64,000 bases of DNA, taken from positions 62,001 through 126,000 of the forward strand of contig MU277712.1 in assembly GCA_022385805.1 (NCBI GenBank), written 5' to 3'. Under the pieces are notes generated by a model. That model ran no database searches. It saw nothing but the letters and a program-made list of their open reading frames with translations, and was not told the origin of the DNA. The DNA comes from Pilatotrama ljubarskyi (lineage: Eukaryota > Basidiomycota > Agaricomycetes > Polyporales > Polyporaceae). Made by a program: the position numbers and the translations under genes. This document shows positions 47,682 to 61,817 of this stretch, in pieces (positions within the stretch are counted from its first letter, which is position 1; each line of letters opens with the position of its first letter).

Positions 47682-50600
47682 ATGGCCTCGCAAGCCTTCA
47701 AGAGTGGGGCAGACAAGATGAAGCAGAAAAGTATCATGTCTTTCTTTGGCAAACCCGCCGGAGGGAAGGACGATGGGGACGTGAAGCCCAAAGCTACGCC
47801 CAAGCCAAAGACGACTACGACGCCGAAGGTGTCCAAAACTGCAACGAAAGAGAACGTCAGATCGCAAGACGCGTCATCGTCTCCTGCGAAAGAGGCGCAA
47901 ACCCCCTTACCCAAAGGCAGTTCGCAGTCGTCGGGCATCGTGAGCGCTACGTATACGCGCAGCTCGGAGGGTGGCAGCAGCGCTAGGGATACCCCACCCA
48001 CCAGTGACCCTATAGACGTGGACATGATTACGGATGACGAGGAGCAGCAAGTCGCTCGGAGCAGCGCGTCGAAGCCGGTACGTGACATGCCATACTGACG
48101 AGGTCCAGTGGACTCAGTCATTGCCAGACGGCCTCTCGACAGAAGCGGAAGATACTTGTCGAGGATTCAGACGACGATCTCCCTGCGAGCGACCCAGTAG
48201 CATACAAGAGGTCCGCGGGCACATCCAAGAAGGCCCGCATGTCCGCCGTATTCTCTGACGCGGAAGAGCCGGACGATGAGGAAGAACCCAAGCTGAACTC
48301 CTTTGCGAAGCGCCTGACCAAGTACCAGAAGTCGCCGGGCAAAGGCAAGTCGAGAGGTACCAAAGGCGATAGTCCCCGGTCATGGCAGTCCCCTCATACA
48401 TGCTATTCCCGCAGGACGGAAGGCGAACAACGATGACGATGACTTCATCGTACCAGATGACGTCGAAGAAGATGAGGACGAGGATGGCGGTCGGTCATCT
48501 CGTGTATCGTCCTCCTCGCGCCCTTCTTCCCGCCTTTCTGCTTACTCTCGCTCATCTGGAGTCTCTGAGGCGGAGACCGAGGCCGATGAGCCCAAGGCTA
48601 AGAAGAGCTCTGCCCGGCCGCCCCTGAACAAGGAGGCTAGCTCCAAGGGCGCGAGTAGTTTCCTCACGGCGGCCGAACAGCGCGCATTGAAGCAAAAGGA
48701 CGAGAAGAAGAGCGCGGAGAACCCTTACAGTTTCCTGCTCGACGTGCGTGACAAGGACGGCGTTCGCCCTGGCGAGCCGGGCTACGATCCCCGCACGTTG
48801 TACATCCCTGCGAAGGCTTGGAAGGAGTTCACCCCTTTCGAAAAGCAGTTTTGGGAGATCAAGCAGAACCACTTCGACACCGTCTTGTTCTTCCAGAAGG
48901 GAAAATTCCTGGAGCTGTACGAAGACGATGCACGCATCGGCCACCAGGAGTTCGATCTCAAGCTGACTCAGCGTGTCAAGATGAGCATGGTAGGCCATAT
49001 CGCATGCCTCACTTGCCATCGCTCTTACGCTCTCTATAGGTCGGTGTTCCCGAGATGTCGTTTAATTTCTGGGCTGCCAAGTTCCTGGCGAAAGGTATGC
49101 ATTCTTCACTGTCTCCGGTGCTGTTGTCACTCAATGATCGATATAGGCTACAAGGTCGGACGTGTCGATCAGGCAGAGACTGCGCTTGGCGCAGAAATGC
49201 GCGTCGCTGCGGACAAGAAGAGCAAGAAGGCACCGGCAGCTGACAAGGCCAAGGACAAGATCGTGAGGCGAGAGCTCAACAAGGTGTACACGAACGGCAC
49301 GCTCGTCGACGAGGAACTCCTCACGGACGAGCAAGCTGGACACTGCGTTTCCATTCGCGAGGAGGAAGGGCCGGAGAACGACAAGGAGGGAAAGCAGACG
49401 TTCGGTGTATGCGTCCTGGACAGCGCGACGAGCGAGTTCAACCTCAGTGCGTTCGAGGACGACGTTTGTCGTACGAAGTTGGAGACGATGATGCGCCAGC
49501 TGCGTCCGAAGGAGATCATCTTTACTAAGGTACGCATATACTCTGCTACGTGTGCCGGCGTGGGCTAACCCGGCATTCGCAGGGCAATTTGTCTGTCTCG
49601 ACGACCCGACTTCTAAAGTCGATATTGCCTGGCAATTGTCTGTGGACGAGCCTGCGTGAAAGCGAGGGTTTCAAGTACAACGAGGCCATCAAGGAGCTGA
49701 AGAAGCTGTACCCGGCTGGTGACGATGACGACGAGATGGCAGACAACCCTCATGGCCTGACCAACTCTGTACCTGAGCCTATCCGGAGGATGCTTCCTCA
49801 CAAGGGGGCGATCGAGGCTTTGGGTGCGATGATCTGGTACGATCTATCTTTGCGTAGCTGTCTACAAAGCAGCAGCATACTGAGGGTCTTCAACAGGTAT
49901 CTGCACACGCTCAACATCGACAAGGATATCTTGAGCATGAAGAACTTCAACGTGTATGATCCTATGAAGCGCGGGCAAGGCCTCGTCTTGGATGGTCAAA
50001 CCCTCGCGCACATCGAGGTAAGGTCCAACTCTCTGCGGCTGGTGCGCTTGGCTGACAAACATGGTGCAGGTCTTGCAGAACAGCGAGGGAACGGAAGAAG
50101 GTACTTTGCTCAAGTTGCTCAGCCGGTGTGTCACCCCATCCGGTATGTAGCCCGTGTTGCACGGATCTTGGGGTAGGTTGTAACGCAGCGATGCAGGCAA
50201 ACGGCTGTTCCGTATCTGGTTGTGCATGCCCCTGCGCGAGGTAGCAGACATCAACGCCAGGCACGTCTAAGTTGTCCGATGACGTGGAGTACCATCTGAT
50301 CGTCTCGTGTAGGCTGGACGCTGTGCAAGATATCCTCGAGCACCCTACCTTCGAGCAGGACTTCACCGCGATTGCAAAGGGTTTGCCTGACCTCGAACGC
50401 ATCGTGTCGCGCATCCACGCCAAGAACTGCAAGGTCAAGGACTTCATCAAGGTCCTAACGGTACGTCTATACGCTCTCGTCCATCGATATCGGTTTACTG
50501 AGCTCCAGCTGTTCGCATAGGCATTCAAGAATCTCAGCAGAGGGCTATCCGCCCTTGCTGACACTGCGGACTCCTTCGCGTCTAAGAGCATCCCTGGGCT

Positions 50601-52777
50601 GCTTCGTTCAGCTCCGGATCTCACTCCGAATCTGAAGCACATCAAGGCGATGTTCAAGCCACCGGAGGAAGGTCAGTATGCCTGCCCCTAGCATGAATGG
50701 GATAGTGATATCGGTCGCAGGGAGCGACGAGCTTGTTCCTGAGGACGGCAAGGACGAGGTCTATGACGGTATCATGGAGGAAATCAATGGTCTGGAAGAG
50801 GAACTCAAAAGCGAATTGAAACAGCTTCGGAAGCAGACTGGGTATGGGGCTGCCGCGTTGCGATGCCCTATCTACTGACCCATGATTTGACCTTCTTAGC
50901 CTGGATCTCACATACTGGCACAGCGCGCAAGGCACGAAGGTACAGTATATCGCTCTGTGGATACGGCTGAAACCCAACGTTCACCCTGCATTCCCCTCGT
51001 AGGAGATCTACCTTGTCCAGCTCCAGGGAAAGGAGCGAGACAAGGCTCCCAAGGGCTGGACTCTCAGTGGATCGACCAAGGTGAAGCGTCTATGCCGTGC
51101 TCGTCGAGACAACCGTTGACGATCTATGATACTATGTTCAGAATGCCAAACGCTACATCGTCCCGGCTCTGCAGACCAAGATTAGGCAGCTCAAAGAGGC
51201 CCGGGAGAACCGCAACTCCGCCATCAAGGAATTCAAAAACAGACTATATGCTGAGTTCGACCTGGACCGTAGCGTGTGGCTGCGGGCTATCCGGGTTCTT
51301 GCGGAGTTGGACTGCTTGTTCAGCTTGGCAAAGGCGTCGAGCGCGCTGGGTGAACCTGCATGTCGTCCTGAGCTCGTCGAGGGCGACGAGGCCTTCATCG
51401 ATTTTGAAGAGTTGAGGCATCCGGCTTTGTGTGCCGGCGGTTCTCTGAAGGGCGACTTCATCCCGAACGACGTGAAGTTGGGCGGTGATGTGGGAAGGAT
51501 TGCCTTGTTGACTGGTGGGTTGCGTCGCACCAGATGGTTTTCTACTGGATATTGACACCGGCTTCCAGGACCTAACATGGGGTAAGTAGAAGCACTCTTT
51601 CCGGTTGGAATGTCGTCTAACGTTCCACGATTTGCGGTTCACCAGAGGAAAGTCGACGGTAAGAACGGGAATTCCTTGAAGCGACGAAATCAGAACTGAC
51701 AAGTTCCGCCACAGGCAATGCGCATGACCGCTGCTGGCATCGTGAGTTACATGCTCCGCACTTCGAGCATTGTATCCATTGACCGGTTCGTCATAGATCA
51801 TGGCTCAGCTTGGAATGCTTGTCCCGGCCAAGAGCGCTCGGTAAACAGCCACCTCGCCTGTCACGCATCCATCTCCCATTGACGGCACGCCCTTTCATAG
51901 CCTCTGCCCTGTGGACTCTATCCTGACGCGCATGGGTGCTTATGACAACATGTTCTCGAATGCTAGTACCTTCAAGGTTGAACTTGACGAGTGGTATGGA
52001 TTCTCGCTTCCTACGTGTTCATGTTGTTCACGCTTCTCTAGCTGTAAGATCCTGCGCGACGCCACGCCGAAGTCCTTCGTCATTCTGGATGGTACGTATG
52101 CTTCGTTAGCATAAATATTCGTTTTGCTGACTTCAACATAGAACTCGGTCGTGGAACTTCTACATACGTAAGTCTTCACTGCTCGACTCAAAGTACAGCG
52201 TTGCTCACCCTTCTCAGGACGGTATGGCTATCGCTGGCGCGGTGCTCCATGAGCTAGCAACTCAGACGCTGTCGCTGTCGTTCTTCGCCACCCATTACGG
52301 GTCACTAACGGACGACTTCGCCTACCATCCTAACATCCGCAACATGCATATGGAGACATTAGTGGATGATGAGAAGCGGGAGGTGCGCTTCTTCTGCGGA
52401 CGTAGACCATGGGCCATAGCAGATACTGAATATTTCTCTCATAGCTGGTCTTCCTGTACAAGCTTGTCGATGGCGTCGCAGGTTCTTCCTTCGGAACGCA
52501 CGTCGCCAACCTCGCCGGAGTACCTCTAGAAGTAGTCGAACGCGCCGAGGTCGTCTCCAGAGACTTCGCCAAGCACTTCAAGGAGAAGATCGAGGGGAAG
52601 AAGAACAAGGCATCCGGTCGCCTACCACTCGTCGCCCAGGCCGACTTCGCGTACTTGTACAAGCTGGCTACCGGGGCGATTGGGTTGCCCGAGGACAAGG
52701 TCCGCCGACGGGAGGTGCTCAAGGTGCTCAAGGGCGCCGTGAAAGGGTGCCTGCAGGAGTGTAGTCTTGCTGCTTGA
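47682..52777 (+). CDS. MSH6: DNA mismatch repair protein MSH6
   Basis: A multi-exon gene from the ATG at 47682 (an in-frame alternative lies upstream) to the stop at 52775-52777. The N-terminus has the PCNA-binding box QKSIMSFF, then a long acidic disordered region. The mismatch-recognition domain has FFQKGKFLELYEDDARIGH, in which the Phe and Glu of the F-x-E motif are intact. The connector, lever and clamp regions follow (KYNEAIKELKKLYP, SGKRLFRIWLCMPLREVADI). The ATPase has GPNMGGKST across two introns (Walker A), then NMFSNASTFKVELDE, SFVILDELGRGTSTYDG (Walker B) and FFATHYGSL. The C-terminus ends GCLQECSLAA. With MSH2 it forms MutS-alpha, which recognises base mismatches and short loops in the nucleus. 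Confidence 0.95.
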
Positions 52778-53106
52778 CGGATGGCGCTGTGATGTGCTTA
52801 ACTAGATGTGTTCCTTTCTCGGTTTTGGATGTGCTCTCGAATACTTGCTCTGCTAATCGCTTTGTGTATAGTTCATGTAATCATACGATGTGTTTTCAGC
52901 ATCGAATGCTATTGACCTTTGAACCGTAGCCACGGGCGAGCAAGATGTACGTCGAGACGGACCAAGTATTGTTTGTGAAGCAGGACAGGCGCACCAGGTG
53001 GGCTGAGACGAGGCTCGTAGAGCGAAGTGTCACTGTCAGGGCGATCCAAGCGCGCAGAGTACCAAAAGTCTAGCAGTGATCGTAAACGTCGGCAAACCAT
53101 GTGTGG
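52778..53106. other. Convergent 3' region of MSH6 and FMT1
   Basis: No gene seen; 329 bases between stop codons. Confidence 0.5.
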
Positions 53107-54640
53107 TTATGCGGGGAATTCAAACGGGAGGAACAGCACAGGTCCCTCAGGACCTTCAACCAGGCGCATCTCCGGCTTGACGCCATTCCACCACTCCTTC
53201 GCCTTCAGCAGATGCCGATCCTGTTGGCGTACCTGTCGCCTACAGTCAGCGATATCACGAGAGCACAGCTACTAAATAGTCCTACCATGGGCACGCTGAG
53301 ATATGTGTTTCCGGCGCACCGGACAATAAGGGTGCTACTTCGCGGGTGGAAGATCGCCGCGCCTTCCGCGGGGAGCACGCCTTTAATGCTTGCGGGTACG
53401 TCAGTAAGGACAGAGGGCTCGTGTAGTTGGAGCGTGCTCTGCGACTTGAGAAAGGTCGTCAAGGGTTTCTGGAGGCGCGTATCAAAACACGTGCAGAAGA
53501 AGCGGTCGTGCGCAGAGGCCTTACTTGATGAGAGATGGCTCGGTGCCGCCGGGTGATATCCTCTGCGGTCATCTTCCTGAAATCAACGCAGGAATCTTGC
53601 ATGGTGATTAGAGGGGCGCGGGGTGCACTGGGATCGTCGGGTTGAGGTAGGCGCGTATCCTATTGCGGATCTCTTCAGTGCACTGGCAGACACATCGCAA
53701 CTACGGCATACCGACCTTGCCTGCGAGCATATCCCGTAATGTAGACACCAGGAGTTGTCCTCCCACGTCAGCTAGGGAATCTCGGAGAGTCGGAAAGCTA
53801 GCGCCCTCAGGGATTGTCTATGTGTACGGTATCAGTAAGGGAGGGATACTGATTAACGACGCAAGTTCTCACCAATTTCCGGCTATTCCAGATGGCGCCC
53901 GAGTCGATGCCCTTCTTCCGTTCGGTCATTTCAATCACACATACCCCTGTCTCTCGTTGACCGTCGATGAGTGCATGCTGTATTGGTGCTGCGCCGCGGT
54001 AATAAGGAAGAAGGGAAGGATGAACGTTTAGTCTCCGTTCGGGCAGGAAGAGGTCGAGTAGTGAGTTTGGGAGAATGCGTCCGAAGGACGCGGTGACGAG
54101 TAGATGTTCTGGCGGAGGATTCCTTGACAGTTCGGAAGCCTGATCGGGAACTAGAAACGGGGGAGGAGGCTATGAAGTGGTAGGTCAGGTCGGCGTTGCC
54201 GAGAACACGGCCTAGAGCTCACTTTGAAGTGCTTGAAATCTGACCGTTTATGAGGTATCGTATAAACGTCTAAGTGTTTTTCTTCAGCTAAGATCTTCAA
54301 TGGAGCTGTAGATGCCATTTCAGTGTACCGCTCCGGTGGTTATGGTCATGGTTTTGCTGCTCACATGTCGAGACTTTAGAGCCACGTCGGCCGGTTTTTG
54401 TGTCGGGTTGCGTGACCACGACAATCTCTTGCCAGACATCTAGAGTAGTATTTAGTCAGTCTCATCATGCCGGTAATACAGCTCCCGTTTACCTCCTGCC
54501 TTCAAAACTTGTTGTAGCACTCCGCAAGAGAATTGGTCACGTCCAAAGAAGAGGACCTTAAACGGCTCGGGTTTGGTGGAGAGCGACCTGCGGATTGCCG
54601 AAGACAGCCTGGAACTGCTTCTTCTGTGAGCGTATCGCAT
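53107..54640 (-). CDS. FMT1: Mitochondrial methionyl-tRNA formyltransferase
   Basis: Assembled from about eight exons. The chosen start at 54640 gives MRYAHRRSSSRLSSAIRRSL, an Arg/Ser-rich presequence typical of mitochondrial import. Next come KVLFFGRDQFSCGVL and EIVVVTQPDTKTGRRGSKVS. The catalytic core follows: LLVTASFGRILPNSLLDLFL, then LNVHPSLLPYYRGAAPIQHA (catalytic Asn and His) and ERKKGIDSGAIWN (catalytic Asp). The C-terminal domain has DFRKMTAEDITRRHRAISHQ and EWWNGVKPEMRL, ending FEFPA at 53107. The enzyme formylates initiator Met-tRNA for mitochondrial translation. All expected blocks are present and in order, so the gene looks intact. Confidence 0.9.
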
Positions 54641-54967
54641 TGCATTGGCGTGGCTTATGATCCCCATCTGGCAGGATGGTTCTACCTGCTCTGGATGGTG
54701 GTGAGGCCCGGGGGCGCGAACTTGAACACTCCGACCAAACTCGGACAGCAAGAGTTACAACGGGGCTATTTGGTCACACATTGTACAGAACGTGACGCTT
54801 ACGTGAGCCACCCGGTACAGGGTGATCGGTCCGAGTATGTCGGATACCTAGAAATAACACATGTTAGTTCTTCCGGGGTACTACGGCGTGATCGTACCAG
54901 GTCAATCCGGGGCAGCCACTTCTGTTGCATCGCGGTTGTCTTCAGACCATACCCAAGCTTGCGAAAG
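54641..54967. other. Divergent promoter region of FMT1 and the nitronate monooxygenase gene
   Basis: No gene; 327 bases between two start codons. Confidence 0.5.
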
Positions 54968-56536
<1,569 letters not shown>

Positions 56537-57506
56537 GGCGGGGATTTCCATCTGTTTCGTAACTCCAAGCCACTGCCGAGATCGATCGGTGACTCGGTAG
56601 TGTCTCCTGCTCCCGCTCGATTAGGCGTGTTCCCATATGGTTGTTCTATACAGGATGTGCCGGCGGTATAGTACTTACAATTGTTGATATATCTAGCTGT
56701 GACTCCGGTATACGTTCCACAGTTTCTATTATGGATGGACGTCCCCTGAGATGTCCCTATAAGTGGTTCGCTACAGCGGCGTAATGTTTTCTTTCCGAGT
56801 TCAGTGACCCTGAGAATCTGCCGAACGATCATGGGCGTGGCGAACGACACCATCATCGAGCAGCGCGCAAACCGGTGTACCCCCTTCATTATACCTTTTC
56901 TTCCTCTCCTAACATGCCATGCACGATCCGAGAGCCCACCGTAATGGGCGGACAATAGCTGGTGGCACGTTAGCACATGGTCGCTTGTCACACACGCGCA
57001 AAACACACCGGAATTTCAGCAAACAGCGCATCGATTAGGATTATGAACCATCATCTCGATGATGCGTACTTGTAGTCGACATAACAGGCAATTCGGGGGG
57101 ACATCGTCCGACGGCGGCACTACGTACGTAGGGGGATGGAGGGGATGAACCTTGGCGAGAGACCAGCGATACAGTGGATATACAATAAGAATACAGACGA
57201 GACCCAATTCGTATTCGTACGAACAAAGCGCGTGCAGAGCAAGAGACAGTGCGTGCGAGTGCGGAAAGCAGTGGGCAAGGTGAATGATACAAGGTGAAGG
57301 GGACGGACGGCGGTGTTATGGAAACAGGAGGGTATGTATGTGTTGATACAAATGGGACATTGCAGCTATGTGCGTTCGTGCGTCTATCGTGCAGCGTTCG
57401 ACGTCGCCTTGCGTGAGACTGAGGACCAGGAGGGGGGAGTGAGCCGTTGGGGTGTCGCTTCGCATCCATTGTCGACGTCCGATGCGCGGCGTAGCAGAGC
57501 AACCGC
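56537..57506. other. Convergent 3' region
   Basis: 970 bases without a recognisable gene between the nitronate monooxygenase and the minus-strand gene at 57507. Confidence 0.5.
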
Positions 57507-58261
57507 TCACTGCGTCTTCCGCACGCCGGCGGCAAGACGCATCTTCAACCGTGCCATGCGCATGCGGTAAGCGATAACATCGGCGGGGTCGCGCGCGACG
57601 ATGCGGTACGGGTACACCCTCGCGGGGTGGAAGCTGCGCCACTTGGGATTGCGGAGCATCCGGGCGACCCGCCCGAAGACAAAGACTGGGCATACGAGCT
57701 GGACGCCGGTGCTTCTCTTGATGAACTCGCGCTTGCGCTTGGCAAGCTCGTCCATGTGCTCGAACGGGTAGAGCAACATGCAGTCCGCGTTGTCGTAGCG
57801 GTCCACGAGTACGAGCTTGTGCCGGGCTGGGTCGTAGGACGGGTGAACGCGCTTGAACTGCTCGAAGACCCGCTGGTTATGGATGCCGAAGTATGTTCTG
57901 CGAGAGGAGGGAGGGCGCGTGGAGACCGTACTGGTCGACGTCGTGGAGGAGTCGGACGACTCGGATGACACCGAGGTCTGGCGAGGACGGGCCCAGTTGC
58001 GGTTGAAGTCCAACGGAATCGGAGGCTGTAATCGATCGTCAATACGGGTACATGAAGACAACATGAAGAGTGCCTGAGACATACAAGGAGCTTATTGGCA
58101 TTAGTAGCGTCAGAGACATGGGCGGATGGAGACGAGGTCGTAGAGTCCATGCTGGGTCTGCGTGAACGGATATCCGGGAGCTGGAGGGAGGCGAATGATG
58201 GGAGGGTAGGACGCTCCGAGGTAGCTGTGAAGTCCGGTGCAACAGGAGAGAGACGGGTCAT
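57507..58261 (-). CDS. Unrecognised basic protein, two exons
   Basis: The start is the ATG at 58261 (MTRLSPVAPDFTATSERPTL). One intron (GTATGT...TTACAG, about 58030-58083) joins NANKLL to PPIPLDFNRNWARPRQ. The N-terminal third is Ser/Thr-rich and disordered. The C-terminal part looks folded and constrained: TYFGIHNQRVFEQFKRVHPS, HKLVLVDRYDNADCMLLYPF, EHMDELAKRKREFIKRSTG and the very basic AYRMRMARLKMRLAAGVRKT. I do not recognise the family. The basic C-terminus could bind nucleic acid or membrane, which is speculation. The clean splice join and compositional contrast with the flanks support a real gene. Confidence 0.65.
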
Positions 58262-58953
58262 ATTATATATGATATGAAGAGGTCGTAACGTGACGAGGGG
58301 GCCTTGGTATGTCGAGACTGATACGGCTGTGCAAAAGCAAAGAATATGGTCCGCCGGGGAGCCGATCACAGGGCCTGCCTTGGTATATCTAAGAGTAGGG
58401 TATCCGGGGCGCTGGAGCAGAGGAGCGCAAGAAAGGAAGGCGGTGAGGGGACGGAGGATCACAAGGCGCGGATTGACCAACCTTTATAGCAAGCGGCGCT
58501 AGATACGCCGACATTGTCGTCTACGCAAGCGGCACTGGAGGCCTCAATGGGCACTCCCGAAGGCATGCATGCCATCTCGCCTTTGTCTGCGCGCATTCCG
58601 GTTAGTAGGGCGTCCTCGAACGAACAATTAGATGCACTCACGGCGCTATTTGGGCGTGTTTGTCATCGGTATAGCTCGTCAAACGACACAAAAGCATGGG
58701 AGTTCGATACTTGAGAGACGTCCGCGTCCGTCGTGTCTTTCGACGAATTTGTCGAACGAACAGTGCATTGGTGGAAGAGAGGATCGTGCGGCATGAGTGC
58801 GAGCGGGGCGAGCGCACGCAGGAGTCACCGCGACGAGCAACCTGTGAGTACGCCGATTTTGGGCGCCAATGTAAAGACGCCCGTCCCGCAAGCATGCCGC
58901 GAGCATGCGCGGGCGCTCACCGAAGATATCTTTTGTCTTACCCTCTCGCACCC
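58262..58953. other. Divergent region upstream of RPC19
   Basis: No recognisable gene. Contains the promoters of the minus-strand gene and of RPC19. Confidence 0.5.
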
Positions 58954-59806
58954 ATGGCCGAGTCAACTCCTAAAATCCAGATCGTACGTCCCCATTGTCT
59001 CCCGGAAGTGCAGGAGAATTGACGAAGGGTATGCGGTTGTCTGCTCATTTGGCTCGAATATCCAGTTGAAAGGTGCAGAGGCTGATCTGTCCGCTGCGAC
59101 ATTCCAAATTCATGATGAATCCCACACCATCGGGAACGCGTTGCGTTGGATGCTCATGAAGAAGTGCGTCCCATCTCGTTGCCCTCTGGTCAATTTGCAT
59201 TGACATCGCTTATTGTCGAAAGTCCGAAGGTGGAGTTCTGCGGATACAGGTGAGTACCCGCTCTTGCTCTTGCTGTCTTCGCAGGCGGTTCCTCTCCGGC
59301 GGCATTTCCATGGCTGCTCTTTGTCCTTACAGTCACCTCATATGCCCCTTGCTCCCGAAGCAGCCGTGCCCTCGAAGCTCTCGCTTGCGACCCTTTTGTC
59401 CATCCAGTAGGGGCGATTGATCGAGACTGCCAATTGTTCATGCTTCCGGGCTCGTCTCGCTTCCACTTTCTATCCGCCTCCTCCCATCCCCGTTTTTCGC
59501 TGACCGCAACTTCCGCTGCGGAGTACTGCTCTTCGTGCCGTGGCCAGGGACTAATGTGACTTTCAGCGTGCCCCATCCCTCAGAAAACCACATCAACATG
59601 CGTATTCAGATGTATGGTGCGTAACCTCGCAGCCTTTCGGTCACGCAGTGATGCTTACTGGAATGGCTATCGCAGATGGGCTGTCGTCACTAACAGCGCT
59701 CATCCAAGCCCTGAAAGACCTCGACGATCTCTGCGTGACGATTGACGAGGAGTACACAAAAAGCCTACAAACCGACCAGTACGAGCGCTGGGATGAAAAG
59801 AGCTGA
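58954..59806 (+). CDS. RPC19: RNA polymerase I and III subunit RPC19 (AC19/RPAC2)
   Basis: Five exons close in phase: 58954-58983, 59066-59163, 59223-59249, 59567-59616 and 59676-59806, giving 111 residues. The sequence AATFQIHDESHTIGNALRWM, NPKVEFCGYSVPHPSE and NHINMRIQMY is the alpha-like dimerisation domain of AC19, the partner of AC40 in the assembly core of RNA polymerases I and III. The C-terminal helix is LTALIQALKDLDDLCVTIDE. The third intron is 317 bases, about six times longer than the others in the window. Confidence 0.95.
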
Positions 59807-60420
59807 GTGACGCTCACGTCGTGGTCCATCTTCTGTACGCTTTCGTTTCTGTATCATTATGTCTTTAGGTAGATTTTCTTGTGGTTATGGAGTTTGTATG
59901 CCTCCCACACGTCTCACTGGAAGCGGGTGTACTCTGCTCCTCCGACGTATCAGAGGAAGGGCTCAAGTCACAATGAGCCTGAAGTTGCGAATGCACGCGT
60001 CGAAATCCGAGGCTGATAAAGACATCCTCCAGGACACGATGGCGCGCGTACCTATTCTCGGGCATGGTAGATGTTGTGCAGGAACTCATAGCGTAGTACT
60101 TCGCACCTGCCGTAGAAGGACGCAGTCGCTTCTCGACGTCCATCGACGCTGTCAAGCTGAGTCCCCTGCCGCTTGCTGCAAGCTTGAGTCGGCCTCTGTG
60201 AGCCTCCTGGGCTACATCCAACGCAGTCAATACTACCAAAGCTTCGCCAATTCTGCATCAATCTGTCAGGAAGTTAGGGCAGGCCGGTGCAGCAGCGAAG
60301 GCTCAGGGTAAGTGGCGTCTCTAACCCCACCTTCCTTGGACGCGATTGTCGAAGGCGATGCCTCTGATCCACAACGGACGCGACCTACATGGCTGACTGT
60401 GGAGGCATTCGCCCGGATTG

Positions 60421-60466
60421 ACCGATGTCAGCGCGCCATGCTGACCCGTCAATCTACGGCTTCCGA
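60421..60466 (+). repeat. Upstream block conserved between the two lysozyme genes (copy 1)
   Basis: Begins ACCGATGTCAG, 280 bases before the lysozyme 1 start, and matches 62342-62387 with about 8 differences in 46 by hand alignment. Confidence 0.65.
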
Positions 60467-60620
60467 CGGCAAGAATGACTTCTCTGGCCGTTCCGATGCA
60501 TGTGGAAGACTGCCAACGTGCTCCTCCGAGGCCCACTTCGTACATGTGCAGCAGTCACCGGGTGGCCTGGGTCATTTCAAACCTACTGGGTGCCTCGGAG
60601 AAACTCATCTTCTGGGGTGT

Positions 60621-60628
60621 TATAAAAG
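60621..60628 (+). promoter_or_regulatory. TATA box of lysozyme 1
   Basis: TATAAAAG, 80 bases upstream of the start codon at 60701; the paralogue has the same octamer at 62547. Confidence 0.7.
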
Positions 60629-60700
60629 CTATCGTCTCTGTGAAATCATCGTGCATCGCACCTGTGAAGCACATCCCTGAACGCAACCCCCTACGCGATT

Positions 60701-61817
60701 ATGAAGCTTTCCAACGCAGCACTCCTCACTCTCGCCATCACGGTCGCCACCGCCTCCCCGACTCCGGAGAAGCGCGCCAACCCGAAGGGCATCGACATCT
60801 CGAGCTACCAGGGCACCGTCAATTTCAACACCGTCAAAGCCAACGGCATCTCCTTCGTGTACATCAAGGCTACAGAGGGCACCAGTGAGTTTCGGCACGA
60901 TGCAGGCCCTGCGGGGTTGTCCGCTCACGATCCTTCCGCTAGCGTATATCGACTCGACGTTCTCGAGCCACTACGAGGGTGCCACCAACGCGGGCCTTAT
61001 CCGAGGCGCGTACCACTTCGCCCATCCCGACTCGTCTTCGGGTGCTACGCAGGCCAAGTACTTCCTTGCTCACGGAGGTCAGTGCGCTCGCTCTCTATAC
61101 TCGCTGTTCGTAGCTCTAATACCTCCTCCCCAACAGGTGGTTGGTCCAGCGACGGCATCACCCTTCCGGGCGCGCTTGATATCGAATGTACGTCTAGGCC
61201 GTGTAGGAGCAAAACCGCGGTAGTCATGTCAGACTTGCCTTAGATAACCCGAACGGCGCCGAGTGCTACGGCTTGAGCGCATCGGCAATGGTGTCCTGGA
61301 TCAAGGACTTCTCCAACACCTATCACTCGCAAACTGGAGTGTACGTTTCCCTATAGTTCCTCCGCTCTTTCTCAGCGCTAACTTGCAGCGCATCCCGCAG
61401 ATATCCTGGTCAGTATAGAGCCTCTTTGAGGTGTTCGTTAGTGCATGTGAACTTACTGTATCATGCCTGTCTTCAGTCATCTACACGACCACCGATTGGT
61501 GGACGACGTGCACGGGCAACAGTGCCGCGTTCGCGTCGACGAACCCTCTCTGGCTTGCGCGTTACGCTTCCAGCGTCGGCACCCTCCCCGCGGGCTGGTC
61601 GTACGTCCCTCTTCACTTTATGGACGCGGTAGCTTATTTTGCTGATTGCGAACTGCCAGGTACGAAACATTCTGGCAGTACGCCGACTCTGGGCCGAACC
61701 CCGGCGACCAGGATGAGTTCAACGGCTCCATGCAGGGTTTGAAGAAGTACGTGCCTTCCCTGTGGTCGTCTGCGCAAAATGCTGATGCTAGAGCCCGATA
61801 GCCTCGCTCTGGGTTGA
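60701..61817 (+). CDS. Secreted GH25 lysozyme 1 (Chalaropsis type)
   Basis: Eight exons close in phase: 60701-60884, 60943-61077, 61137-61187, 61244-61340, 61401-61408, 61477-61600, 61660-61746 and 61802-61817, giving 233 residues. A signal peptide (MKLSNAALLTLAITVATAS) is followed by a short pro-segment ending EKR, a Kex2-like site. The GH25 barrel starts NPKGIDISSYQGTVNF (first catalytic-site Asp), and continues SFVYIKATEGT, GLIRGAYHFAHPD and PGALDIEY (the catalytic DxE). It ends with VIYTTTDWW, TFWQYADSGPNPGDQDEFNG and GLKNLALG. GH25 enzymes cut the bond between MurNAc and GlcNAc in bacterial peptidoglycan. Competition with or feeding on bacteria is a plausible role. The fifth exon is only 8 nt and encodes Tyr-Pro. 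Confidence 0.93.

Larger units (their letters stand above)
59807..60700. other. Intergenic region upstream of lysozyme 1
   Basis: The last 280 bases are conserved with the upstream region of lysozyme 2. A minus frame at 59865-60239 has no recognisable features. Confidence 0.5.

Noticed and set aside
59250..59566. Intronic C/D snoRNA in RPC19
   Set aside because: No RTGATGA box with a matching downstream CTGA near the intron ends.
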